From Megasphaera sp. UBA5897 (GTDB taxonomy: Bacteria > Bacillota > Negativicutes > Veillonellales > Megasphaeraceae), in NCBI GenBank assembly GCA_002431345.1, contig DJEN01000003.1, positions 1-15,430 of the forward strand: DNA of 15,430 nt. The letters run 5' to 3'. A model generated the notes under the pieces. It ran no database searches and was not told the origin of the DNA. It saw only the letters and a program-made list of their open reading frames with translations. The number at the start of each line of letters is the position of its first letter. Positions within the stretch are counted from its first letter, which is position 1. The translations under genes and the position numbers were made by a program. Below are positions 6,380-13,160 of this stretch, in pieces.

Positions 6380-8281
6380 ATGACTAAAGATGATTTAGTT
6401 TATGTAATCCCTGCAGGTCAATATGGTAAAGAAGGTGTGCTCGCTTTATTGGAACAGCACCCGGAAATTAAATTTGTTTCTCTCGTTGGCGTCGATTTAG
6501 CCGGCAACGATACAGATGAAAAAATTCCTATTTCTGTATTCTTTGATGAATATGATAAATTCTTCAACGCAACAGCATTCCAGACAGATGGTTCTTCTGT
6601 TGTACTGCCGGGCATTGCTACCTTGTCCAACGCACGTGTAGATATTAAAGCCGATCCGGGCGTTAACTGGTTTGTCGATTACAATGATGGCAACATCGAT
6701 CCGGAAACAGGCAAACCCGTAGGCACACTGCGTATTCCTAGTTTCCTGCGCCATGCAACAGGCTTTATTGATTCCCGTTCCATTTTGCGCAACACGACGG
6801 ATTATGTAGGCGAACAGATTTTAGCATTAGTTAAAAAATACGGTATCAAAGGCTTGTCCGTAGATCCGGAAGATATTGAAAAAATCGTCTTCACGACAGC
6901 TACGGAATTGGAATTCTGGGTTAAGACACCGAGCCAGGATGTAGAAACACGTCTTCTTTCTGCATCCCAGAAAATGCAGGAACAGTACTGGCAGCGTACA
7001 CACGGCGTTGTTCGGACTGCATTGGAACAGACTGTAGAACGTCTTGAAAAATACGGTCTGCAGCCGGAAATGGGCCATAAAGAAGTTGGCGGCATCAAAG
7101 CGCAAATCGATGATTCCGGTAAATTAATCTTCGTTTTGGAACAGTTGGAAGTAGACTGGAAATTCTCCAATGACCCTGTACAGACTGCAGATAACGAAAT
7201 CCAGGCTCGTATCATCGTTCGTGAAGTATTCCGTGAAAACGGCTTGGAAGTTACATTCCAGGCTAAACCGATTCATGGTGTTGCCGGTTCCGGTGAACAT
7301 ACACATCTCGGCATTGGCGCTATCTTGAAAAACGGAAAATTCGTCAACCTCTTCAACCCGGATGACATGAATAAAGAATTCTTGTCCTCTATCGGCTATG
7401 GCGCTATCATGGGCCTGTTGAAACATTACGAAGTTATCAACCCGTTTGTTTCTGCTACGACAGACTCACTCAACCGCTTGAAACCGGGCTTTGAAGCTCC
7501 TGTCTGCATCGTTACGGCTCTTGGCGGTGAAACACCGGATGTTCCGACACGTAACCGTTCTGTCCTCGCCGGCTTGATTCGTGATATTGCCAGCCCGAAT
7601 GCTACACGTTTTGAACTCCGTGCGCCTAACCCGTTCACCAACACATACATCACGATTGCTATGTGCTACTTAGGCGCTTTGGACGGCATCAAATACGCTC
7701 TTTCCAGCGGCAAATCGACAAGCGAACTCTTGGCTGAATTGTCCAAGAAACCGGGCGAAGCTGCTGATTACCTCGAAAAAGACCGCGCATATCGTTCGGA
7801 AGTCGATGTATTCGAAGCTTTCTCGGATGCAGAACGTGACGCTATGTTTGGCAAAGCACCGCGTACAGTTTGGGAAAACTTCAAAGGCTTGACCAACTAT
7901 CCGGAAAAACTGAACGACCTCGCCTGCGATGCATTCCAGAAACGTTTGATGGAATCCTTTAAAGAAGGCGCATTGAGCCGTTGGGCTTTGGAACTCCAGT
8001 TCCGCACGATTCCGGACAACTTGTCCAAAGTTATTTCTGCTAAACAGCTGCATATAGACGGCGACAGCAATCCGCTGGAAGTAGAACGCTGGACCAAGAT
8101 TAACGCACTGCGTACTGAATTGGGCCGTGACACGGAAAAGAGTCCGTCCATCTTCTCCCGCATTAAATCCGCATTGGCTGCCGGTGATTATGATACAGCA
8201 TCCGATTTGATGGTCGCTATGAACGACAAGATGGATGAATTGGCTGATTTGTATTATGAATACTCTCACAATGCATTCTAA
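6380..8281 (+). CDS. Glutamine synthetase, long variant
   Basis: Makes glutamine from glutamate, ammonia and ATP, the entry point of nitrogen assimilation. The catalytic motifs occur in the usual order: ELEFW with E176 and E178 for metal binding, then MGHKEVGG, then GSGEHTHLG (303-309), the flap-side NRLKPGFEAPV, RNRS, and RFELRAPNP (410-418) with the glutamate-binding arginine. At 633 aa it is much longer than type I enzymes (about 440-470 aa) and shorter than type III (about 700 or more). Some 215 residues follow RFELRAP, about twice the usual tail, and the N-terminal part is also extended. I chose ATG 6380 because AAAAGGAGG (6363-6371) precedes it by 8 nt; the in-frame start at 6329 lies inside the terminator hairpin. 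Arg is mostly CGT, suggesting high expression. Confidence 0.92.
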   Translation: MTKDDLVYVIPAGQYGKEGVLALLEQHPEIKFVSLVGVDLAGNDTDEKIPISVFFDEYDKFFNATAFQTDGSSVVLPGIATLSNARVDIKADPGVNWFVDYNDGNIDPETGKPVGTLRIPSFLRHATGFIDSRSILRNTTDYVGEQILALVKKYGIKGLSVDPEDIEKIVFTTATELEFWVKTPSQDVETRLLSASQKMQEQYWQRTHGVVRTALEQTVERLEKYGLQPEMGHKEVGGIKAQIDDSGKLIFVLEQLEVDWKFSNDPVQTADNEIQARIIVREVFRENGLEVTFQAKPIHGVAGSGEHTHLGIGAILKNGKFVNLFNPDDMNKEFLSSIGYGAIMGLLKHYEVINPFVSATTDSLNRLKPGFEAPVCIVTALGGETPDVPTRNRSVLAGLIRDIASPNATRFELRAPNPFTNTYITIAMCYLGALDGIKYALSSGKSTSELLAELSKKPGEAADYLEKDRAYRSEVDVFEAFSDAERDAMFGKAPRTVWENFKGLTNYPEKLNDLACDAFQKRLMESFKEGALSRWALELQFRTIPDNLSKVISAKQLHIDGDSNPLEVERWTKINALRTELGRDTEKSPSIFSRIKSALAAGDYDTASDLMVAMNDKMDELADLYYEYSHNAF

Positions 8282-8300
8282 GGTTTCTTCCTTTTGATAT

Positions 8301-8344
8301 AGAACTGCGTACTCTCGTACATAGGGTACGCAGTTCTTTTTTTT
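8301..8344 (+). terminator. Intrinsic terminator of the glutamine synthetase gene
   Basis: AGAACTGCGTAC (8301-8312) pairs without mismatch with GTACGCAGTTCT (8326-8337) around a 13-nt loop, followed by eight T (8337-8344). It lies 20 nt after the stop codon. Confidence 0.93.
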
Positions 8345-8558
8345 CTGAATCAAGACGGTTTTGTTACAGTTGTATGACAACTTTGCCTTTAATTGATTAC
8401 AAGAGTATAAATAATCACAAACATACGTGTAAAAATACAATTATTAATAGCGAAATATATGAGAAAGTAGAGAATACTCAGTAAATAAAAGGAAAATTTG
8501 CATGCAAAACAAATGCACACAAAACTGTAAAATAGCATATATATACAATATGGAAAAC
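8345..8558. other. AT-rich intergenic region with two palindromes
   Basis: About 210 bp without a credible gene. It is notably richer in A and T than the flanking genes. It holds AGTTGT-ATG-ACAACT (8368-8382), a 6-bp inverted repeat, and the perfect 12-bp palindrome TTTGCATGCAAA (8497-8508), about 50 bp before the -35 of the next promoter. A partly similar AAATGCA follows at 8511-8517. These may be binding sites controlling the outer-membrane protein gene. The short ORFs in the region lack ribosome-binding sites and family features. Confidence 0.4.
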
Positions 8559-8587
8559 GTGACAAATCACTTTTTTGCTGGTATACT
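8559..8587 (+). promoter_or_regulatory. Promoter of the outer-membrane protein gene
   Basis: GTGACA (8559-8564), a 17-bp spacer and TATACT (8582-8587), preceded by TGG that makes an extended -10. Start expected near 8594, leaving a purine-rich leader of about 53 nt that ends in the ribosome-binding site AAAGGGAGG (8629-8637). Confidence 0.72.
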
Positions 8588-8646
8588 GTAGTCAATCTCA
8601 AGAGAGAGAAAGAAGTCAGGCAAGTACTAAAGGGAGGTTGATTTAT

Positions 8647-9270
8647 ATGAAAAAGAATCTATTTGCAGTATTAACAGCATTAACGGTTTGTGTATCCGGT
8701 GCAGCTTTTGCAGCGCCGCAGACGACCTTCCAAGAAGGCCAGGTGCAAGTAGATGTAGGCGCTATGAATGCCAAATCGGAAATCGGCAACTTGAAGTCTG
8801 ATTCGAACTGGAATTTCCAAGGCGGCGTTACCTATGGCGTTTCCGACAAAGCAGCCATACAGTATCAGTACAGCGGCTTGAGTACCGATATTAATGGCCA
8901 TGATGTCACGAAGGGCAACCAGCAGGAAGTCAACTTGGTATATTCGCTGAACAATCATGTAGCGGCATATGCAGGCTACAACCGCATTGACAATGATTTT
9001 GGCTATGGCGGAAGCAGTACCAACAATGTGGCACAAGTTGGCTTAATTGGCAAAGCTCCGCTGGCAGATAATCTCGATGTCTATGGCAAGGTCGGCGTTG
9101 GCACGAAAGATACGACGACATGGGAAGCCGGTCTTTCGTACAAAGCAACGAATGATTTGGATATTAATGCCGGCTACCGCTACGTAGACACGGCAGGACG
9201 CCACGACAACGATCCCAGTGTTACCTATAAGGGATTTGTCACCGGTATTTCCTACCGTTTCGGCGGCTGA
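8647..9270 (+). CDS. Secreted outer-membrane beta-barrel protein
   Basis: A 207-aa protein with a clear signal peptide: MKKN, a hydrophobic core and a cleavage site after AAFA (residue 22). The mature part has alternating hydrophobic and polar residues in short strands, many Gly, Tyr and Asn, turns such as GYGGSSTNN, and ends GISYRFGG, with an aromatic residue near the C-terminus as in barrel proteins. About 185 mature residues fit an 8- to 10-strand porin-like or OmpA/OmpX-like barrel. I recognise no specific family and make no claim on its ligand. I chose ATG 8647, not an earlier in-frame codon at 8575, because of AAAGGGAGG 9 nt upstream and the signal peptide beginning there. It is transcribed alone, between a strong promoter and a terminator. 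Its presence implies a two-membrane envelope. Confidence 0.8.
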   Translation: MKKNLFAVLTALTVCVSGAAFAAPQTTFQEGQVQVDVGAMNAKSEIGNLKSDSNWNFQGGVTYGVSDKAAIQYQYSGLSTDINGHDVTKGNQQEVNLVYSLNNHVAAYAGYNRIDNDFGYGGSSTNNVAQVGLIGKAPLADNLDVYGKVGVGTKDTTTWEAGLSYKATNDLDINAGYRYVDTAGRHDNDPSVTYKGFVTGISYRFGG

Positions 9271-9315
9271 TGATACCGTTTTCTAAATGAGTTTTCTTTT
9301 CACAGCATACATACC

Positions 9316-9351
9316 AAAAAAAGACTATCGCTTCGCGCGGTAGTCTTTTTT
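9316..9351. terminator. Bidirectional terminator between convergent genes
   Basis: Seven A (9316-9322), then a 9-bp stem GACTATCGC/GCGGTAGTC-type (9323-9331 with 9337-9345, one T:G pair) around a 5-nt loop, then six T (9346-9351). The A-run serves as the T-run on the other strand, so it can stop both the outer-membrane gene from the left and the acyltransferase gene from the right. Confidence 0.92.
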
Positions 9352-9392
9352 GCATGCAGTGTGTCATGCAGCATTACAAAGTATTTTCTTAA

Positions 9393-9427
9393 AACTAAGA
9401 ACTGCAAACTAAAAACTATAAACTATC
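9393..9427. repeat. Five tandem heptamers, AACTNNN
   Basis: Five units lie in perfect 7-bp register: AACTAAG, AACTGCA, AACTAAA, AACTATA, AACTATC. The first four bases never vary while the last three do. The array ends exactly at the base before the stop codon of the minus-strand acyltransferase gene. It lies downstream of that gene's coding part and beside the bidirectional terminator. It resembles in kind the short heptanucleotide tandem repeats known from some bacterial genomes, but I cannot name a family. Confidence 0.75.
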
Positions 9428-10537
9428 TTATTTACCCTTCAGGCAGACGGAAAGCCAATGCGGCAGGGGGAGCCGGTTGATGACAGCAGCATAGGCAGCG
9501 GCACAGCCGGCAACGACGAAGTAAATAGCCACGATGTACAGAGAACGCAGATAGATATGAAAATGCGCGGCCAGCCCTGTACAGATGCTGAGAAATACGG
9601 GATGAACGAGATAAATCGGGTAGGAGTAATTGCCAAGCATCGAGAAAAGCCGGTGCATCCAGCCGGAAACGGTACGGCATTCCCACCAGTAAAGCAAAAA
9701 GAGCATGGTGGACAGGGTATATAGCATGCCAACCGGACTGAGCTGATGAATCGTAAAGACGGCAGACAGCGCGTCATACTGCAGATAGTGCATGACGCCC
9801 CAATACGCTGCCAGCATGCCCAGCGTTGTCAGGGCTTGAAAGACGTTGACACCCAGGGCATGGCGGCGGAGCCAGTCCGTGACGGCGGCAAAATGTTCTG
9901 CCGTAAAGGCACCGAACATAAAGATAAAGAGATAATGGAACACGATATAATTGAGACGGAAGGAAAAAGCATCTTTTAGCCAGGGGCTGGCGTCCTGCGG
10001 CACAGACCAGAGGTAGCTGGAATAGAAGTTGAAGACCATGTTGGCAGCCAAAAGCAGTGTAAACGACAGCCAGGGCATGCGGTTCATCAGGCGGAGCAGC
10101 GGACGCCACAGCGGCATCAGCACGTAGAACCAAAGCAAAATGACGAGAAAATAAATATGATACATGGCAAGACCGTACCACAGTGTCCGAATCAGCGCGG
10201 CTGGCTGAAAGACGCTGAAGTTATGGCTGATGCAGGACACAAAGGCCATGTAAAAAAACGACCAGACCAGATACGGAATAAAAACGGTACGGGCACGGCG
10301 GCGCAAATAGTCTTTATAGTGAAACGGCTGCGATAAAGGCTGGCTGTAAAACATGCCGAATGCCGAAAGAAAGAAAAATGCTGGCACGGAAAAACGGGAC
10401 AGTATTTCCAAGAGCGCAATCAGTCCCAAATTGGGCGCAGGATTGACGATGGCAACGGAGCCGACGTGAATGGCAATGACGCCGAGCATGCAAAGCCCCC
10501 GCATATAATTGATAGAATGAATAAAACGTTTTGACAT
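9428..10537 (-). CDS. Acyltransferase 3 family integral membrane protein
   Basis: A 369-aa protein with about ten hydrophobic segments. Members of this family (OafA, WecH and similar) transfer acyl groups, often acetyl, to surface sugars or other extracytoplasmic acceptors. The N-terminus INYMRGLCMLGVIAIHVGS carries the family's conserved Arg (R13) and His (H24) in the first membrane segment. Later hydrophobic segments include WFYVLMPLWRPL and YPIYLVHPVFLSI, the latter close to the late YxxYLxH motif of the family. I chose ATG 10537 over the TTG at 10558, as AGAGGTG precedes it by 4 nt. It is the only minus-strand gene here, with its own promoter (10622-10630) and terminator (9316-9351). The neighbours do not reveal the acceptor. 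Confidence 0.85.
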   Translation of the reverse strand: MSKRFIHSINYMRGLCMLGVIAIHVGSVAIVNPAPNLGLIALLEILSRFSVPAFFFLSAFGMFYSQPLSQPFHYKDYLRRRARTVFIPYLVWSFFYMAFVSCISHNFSVFQPAALIRTLWYGLAMYHIYFLVILLWFYVLMPLWRPLLRLMNRMPWLSFTLLLAANMVFNFYSSYLWSVPQDASPWLKDAFSFRLNYIVFHYLFIFMFGAFTAEHFAAVTDWLRRHALGVNVFQALTTLGMLAAYWGVMHYLQYDALSAVFTIHQLSPVGMLYTLSTMLFLLYWWECRTVSGWMHRLFSMLGNYSYPIYLVHPVFLSICTGLAAHFHIYLRSLYIVAIYFVVAGCAAAYAAVINRLPLPHWLSVCLKGK

Positions 10538-10598
10538 CTGACACCTCTGACGATACAATAAATTTGATGATAAGACATGGAATCTATCCGATACTCTA

Positions 10599-10630
10599 TG
10601 GTATAATAAATAGATGTCTTTATTATACCA
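10599..10630. promoter_or_regulatory. Perfect inverted repeat made of two opposing extended -10 promoters
   Basis: TGGTATAATAAA (10599-10610) and its exact complement (10619-10630) are separated by 8 nt. Each arm holds TGG-TATAAT, a full extended -10 element: on the plus strand at 10602-10607 towards the membrane protein gene at 10662, and on the minus strand at 10622-10627 towards the acyltransferase. Start points would be near 10614 and 10615, so the two promoters face each other and overlap. The -35 regions are poor on both sides. The symmetry could equally serve a dimeric repressor that shuts both promoters. Confidence 0.62.
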
Positions 10631-10661
10631 AATTTTGCAGATTTAGGTAGGGATATAGAAG

Positions 10662-11171
10662 ATGAATGACAGGATGCTGTACACGATAACGCGGACGGGC
10701 CTGCTGCTGGCAGCGACGCTGCTGCTGCAGGGCATACGGCTTTTGCTTCCCATACCGCCGCAGGTGAGTATGTTTTTGATTGGTTCGCTGGTCAATGCCT
10801 GCCTGGTATTGGCTGTATTGAAAATTGGCTGGAAATCCGGGCTGATTGTTGCTTGTATCACGCCGGTGTTTGCCTGGCTGGAAGGCATGCTGCCCTTTCT
10901 GCCGTTTATTATTCCTGTAGCGGTTGGCAACAGTGCGCTTGTTGGGGCGGTGTATCGGCTGCGTGCGTATACGCTTTGGGGCTTGTATGGCGCGGCAGTT
11001 TGCAAGACGGCTGTCCTGTATGGCTCGTTTTATCTGTTGTTTGGCTGTGTGGAATTTCCGCCGGCTGTGCGGCATATGATACTCCTGAGTATGAGTTGGC
11101 CGCAGCTGGTTACGGGCGTACTGGGCGGGACGATTGCCTATCGGATTGCCGGGCGAATCCATGCATCTTGA
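10662..11171 (+). CDS. Membrane protein, probable ECF transporter S component
   Basis: A 169-aa, strongly hydrophobic protein with five or six likely membrane segments. The pattern RTGLLLAATLLLQGIRLLLP, then SLVNACLVLAVLKIGWKSGL, then GVLGGTIAYRIAGRI is like that of substrate-binding S components of energy-coupling-factor vitamin transporters, which are this small. No ATPase or T component is in the window, as is common for S components that share a module. The following genes make folate, which suggests a folate or pterin-related substrate, but this is inference from place only. AGGTAGGG precedes the ATG by 9 nt. The overlapping reading frame at 10853-11194 is a shadow. It could also be an unrelated small membrane protein. 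Confidence 0.6.
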   Translation: MNDRMLYTITRTGLLLAATLLLQGIRLLLPIPPQVSMFLIGSLVNACLVLAVLKIGWKSGLIVACITPVFAWLEGMLPFLPFIIPVAVGNSALVGAVYRLRAYTLWGLYGAAVCKTAVLYGSFYLLFGCVEFPPAVRHMILLSMSWPQLVTGVLGGTIAYRIAGRIHAS

Positions 11172-11206
11172 TGAATGGTGACTATGTAATTTAGGAGGAA
11201 TACATC

Positions 11207-11605
11207 ATGAATATGCTGTACTATATACCGGCCGTGCTAGGCGTCATATTTGTTGCCGTAGGGGCGTATCATGGCTGGAAACTGCGGACGCTGACGCGGC
11301 ACTGCACGGCAGCGACGACGGGAAAGCTGCTTGGGTTTGAAGAAAAGAAACTGAAGAGCGGCAGTTTGTATTTTCCGGTTGTTGAATTTACTGTGCAAAA
11401 CAAAACGTATAAAAGCAAATATAAGATTGGCAATGCAGAATGGCAGAGCGTAGCCGGTGACGCCGTCGATGTGCGGTATAATCCGTCCAATCCGGATGAA
11501 ATCTATTTGTATCATGAACAAACTATTTGGCAGCAGTATGCCAGTCCGTTTTTCATTATTGTCGGCGGTTTTATTTTTATTTTGACATACTATTATATGC
11601 TGTAA
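11207..11605 (+). CDS. DUF3592-like membrane-anchored protein
   Basis: A 132-aa protein with one membrane segment at each end (about residues 4-22 and 111-130) and a soluble beta-rich middle. The middle contains YFPVVEFTVQNKTYKSKY and VDVRYNPSNPDEIYL, the hallmark pattern of DUF3592 proteins, in which a polar strand pair is followed by V-x-YNPxNP. The function of the family is unknown. TTAGGAGGAA stands 6 nt before the ATG, a very good ribosome-binding site. It lies 35 nt after the S-component-like gene and 54 nt before folE, so it is probably in the same transcript, but nothing in it points to folate. Confidence 0.72.
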   Translation: MNMLYYIPAVLGVIFVAVGAYHGWKLRTLTRHCTAATTGKLLGFEEKKLKSGSLYFPVVEFTVQNKTYKSKYKIGNAEWQSVAGDAVDVRYNPSNPDEIYLYHEQTIWQQYASPFFIIVGGFIFILTYYYML

Positions 11606-11659
11606 CAGCGGCGGAGCAAGGTTCCGTGCGTGAAATATACGGTAAAAAAGGAGCAGGAC

Positions 11660-12271
11660 ATGGCAGATTTAATGAATAACAATGCGGGTAATGAAAAGGC
11701 TGTCCAGGCGATGGCCCAGTTTTTGGAAGCCGTAGGAGTAGATATAAAGGCCTTAGGCATGGAAAAGACGCCGCATCGGGTAGCAGAAGCGTTTGGACAG
11801 TTTTTTTCCGGTTTGCGGGAAAATCCGGATGATGAATGGAAGAATCCGATTGTAACGCAGACCAACGGCTTGGTAGCGGTTCGTCATATTCGCTTTCATT
11901 CGATGTGTGAACATCATTTGCTGCCGTTTTTTGGTACTGCTCATATTGCCTATTATCCCCGCGGCGGCCGCATTGCCGGGTTTGGCCATTTTGTACATGC
12001 CGTCGATATTTTGGCACGCCGGCCCCAGCTGCAGGAACGACTGACAGAACAGCTCTGCCAATCCATTGACCGGGGGCTGCAGCCGGAAGGCGTACTGGTT
12101 ATTGTCCAGGCGACGCATCTTTGCCTGACCATGCGCAGTGCCATGGCGGTAGATTCGAATATTATTACGGCTTCTTCCTGCGGCTGTCTGGCAGCCGGTA
12201 CGGAAGCCTATAAAGAAGCGTGGGATATGCTGATGGCCGGCAGACACAGTGACGATACGCAGAAAGGATAA
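11660..12271 (+). CDS. folE: GTP cyclohydrolase I (FolE), with unusual active-site residues
   Basis: Converts GTP to 7,8-dihydroneopterin triphosphate, the first step of folate synthesis; cytoplasmic homo-oligomer. The 203-aa protein has the zinc ligands C83 (in MCEHHLLPF), H86 and C155 (in THLCLTMR), the catalytic H153, and ARRPQLQERLTEQL. In the segment that normally reads GLSKxxRxV, this protein has GFGHFVHAV: H110 and H113 stand where Lys and Arg usually contact the GTP triphosphate. R159 is kept. I chose ATG 11660, with AAGGAG 6 nt upstream; an in-frame GTG at 11630 would add ten residues. It is followed after 6 nt by folB. FolE activity is likely but the substitutions leave room for an altered substrate or affinity. 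Confidence 0.9.
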   Translation: MADLMNNNAGNEKAVQAMAQFLEAVGVDIKALGMEKTPHRVAEAFGQFFSGLRENPDDEWKNPIVTQTNGLVAVRHIRFHSMCEHHLLPFFGTAHIAYYPRGGRIAGFGHFVHAVDILARRPQLQERLTEQLCQSIDRGLQPEGVLVIVQATHLCLTMRSAMAVDSNIITASSCGCLAAGTEAYKEAWDMLMAGRHSDDTQKG

Positions 12272-12277
12272 TACGAT

Positions 12278-12640
12278 ATGGATACGATTACGCTGCAGGG
12301 CATGCAGTTTTATGGCTATCACGGCTGTTTGCCGGAAGAACAGCGAAACGGACAGCCTTTTTATGTTGATGCCGTTTTGAAGGCAGATTTGACGGCAGCC
12401 GGGAACAGTGATGCCTTAACAGATACGATCGACTACAGCCGGGTATATGCTGTCATTCAAGACATTGTCGAACATCGGACGTACCATCTGATTGAACGGC
12501 TGGCCGCAGTGATTGCCGAGACCGTGCTGGCACAGTTTGCCGTCGATGCCGTCACGATTACCGTACATAAGCCGCACGCGCCCATTGGCGGCCCACTGAC
12601 AGATACGGCTGTGACGATAGAAAGGAGCCGCCATGCATAG
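12278..12640 (+). CDS. folB: Dihydroneopterin aldolase
   Basis: Splits 7,8-dihydroneopterin into 6-hydroxymethyl-dihydropterin and glycolaldehyde. The 120-aa length is standard. The protein shows FYGYHGCLPEEQRNGQPF, with the conserved glutamate near residue 21, then DTIDYSRVY, LIERLAAVIAE, and the catalytic lysine K98 in VHKPHAPIGG. AAAGGA at the end of folE acts as ribosome-binding site, leaving 6 nt between the genes. Its last codons overlap folK by 8 bp. All expected residues are there. Confidence 0.95.
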   Translation: MDTITLQGMQFYGYHGCLPEEQRNGQPFYVDAVLKADLTAAGNSDALTDTIDYSRVYAVIQDIVEHRTYHLIERLAAVIAETVLAQFAVDAVTITVHKPHAPIGGPLTDTAVTIERSRHA

Positions 12641-13160
12641 GTATTATTTGAGTTTGGGAGCTAACTTAGGCAAGCGGGAAGAAACGCTGCAGACAGCAGT
12701 TGCCTTGCTGAAAGAACAAAAGAAACTCCAGGTCACGGCAGTTTCCTCTATGTATGAAACGCCTCCTTGGGGAAAGACAGACCAGCCCGTATTTATCAAC
12801 ATGGCCTGTACTGTCGAAACGGCTCTTTCCGGCCAAGCTCTGCTTACGATTTGCCAACAGATAGAGCAAACGTTGGGACGGGTACGGCATGAAAAATGGG
12901 GCGCCCGCACGATAGATATTGATATTGTGTATAGTGATGATGTTGTCAGTCATACGGATACATTGGACATACCGCATCCTTATGTGACGCAGCGGGCCTT
13001 TGTCCTCGTGCCGCTGCAGGAAATCGCACCCAATGTATGTCTCAGCGGCCAGCCCCTTTCGTATTGGCTGCAGCAGCTGCCGGACGTGCAGGACGTAAAG
13101 AAAATCTGTAACGAATATGAGATGACGAAACAGAGGGAGACGACATGGAAAAAATCTTAA
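12633..13160 (+). CDS. folK: 6-hydroxymethyl-7,8-dihydropterin pyrophosphokinase
   Basis: Activates hydroxymethyl-dihydropterin with ATP so that FolP can join it to p-aminobenzoate. The 175-aa protein begins YYLSLGANLGKREETL, and WGARTIDIDIVY carries the two magnesium-binding aspartates D95 and D97, in the same numbers as in the E. coli enzyme. IPHPYVTQRAFVLVPLQEIAP is the last signature. It overlaps folB by 8 bp and the response regulator by 16 bp. Its tail past LPDVQDVKKIC is longer than the domain needs and holds the regulator's ribosome-binding site and start. folP does not follow, which is unusual for such clusters. Confidence 0.96.
   Translation: MHRYYLSLGANLGKREETLQTAVALLKEQKKLQVTAVSSMYETPPWGKTDQPVFINMACTVETALSGQALLTICQQIEQTLGRVRHEKWGARTIDIDIVYSDDVVSHTDTLDIPHPYVTQRAFVLVPLQEIAPNVCLSGQPLSYWLQQLPDVQDVKKICNEYEMTKQRETTWKKS

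Noticed and set aside
7670..8440. 256-aa minus-strand frame over the end of the glutamine synthetase and its terminator
   Set aside because: It would have to be transcribed through the strong terminator hairpin at 8301-8344, and it shows no recognisable domain.
8647..8712. Lipoprotein signal for the barrel protein (Cys at residue 15 of the signal peptide)
   Set aside because: The residues before the Cys are L-T-V, without the small residue required at -1 of a lipobox, and a good signal peptidase I site follows at AAFA.
9352..9392. Repeated ATGCAG and TGCATGCA motifs beside the terminator
   Set aside because: Two short copies only, without regular spacing or a partner elsewhere; likely chance.
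10853..11194. 113-aa plus-strand frame inside the S-component-like gene
   Set aside because: It is in another frame of a gene with a consistent membrane-protein pattern, and it is Cys- and Trp-rich in the manner of a shifted frame.
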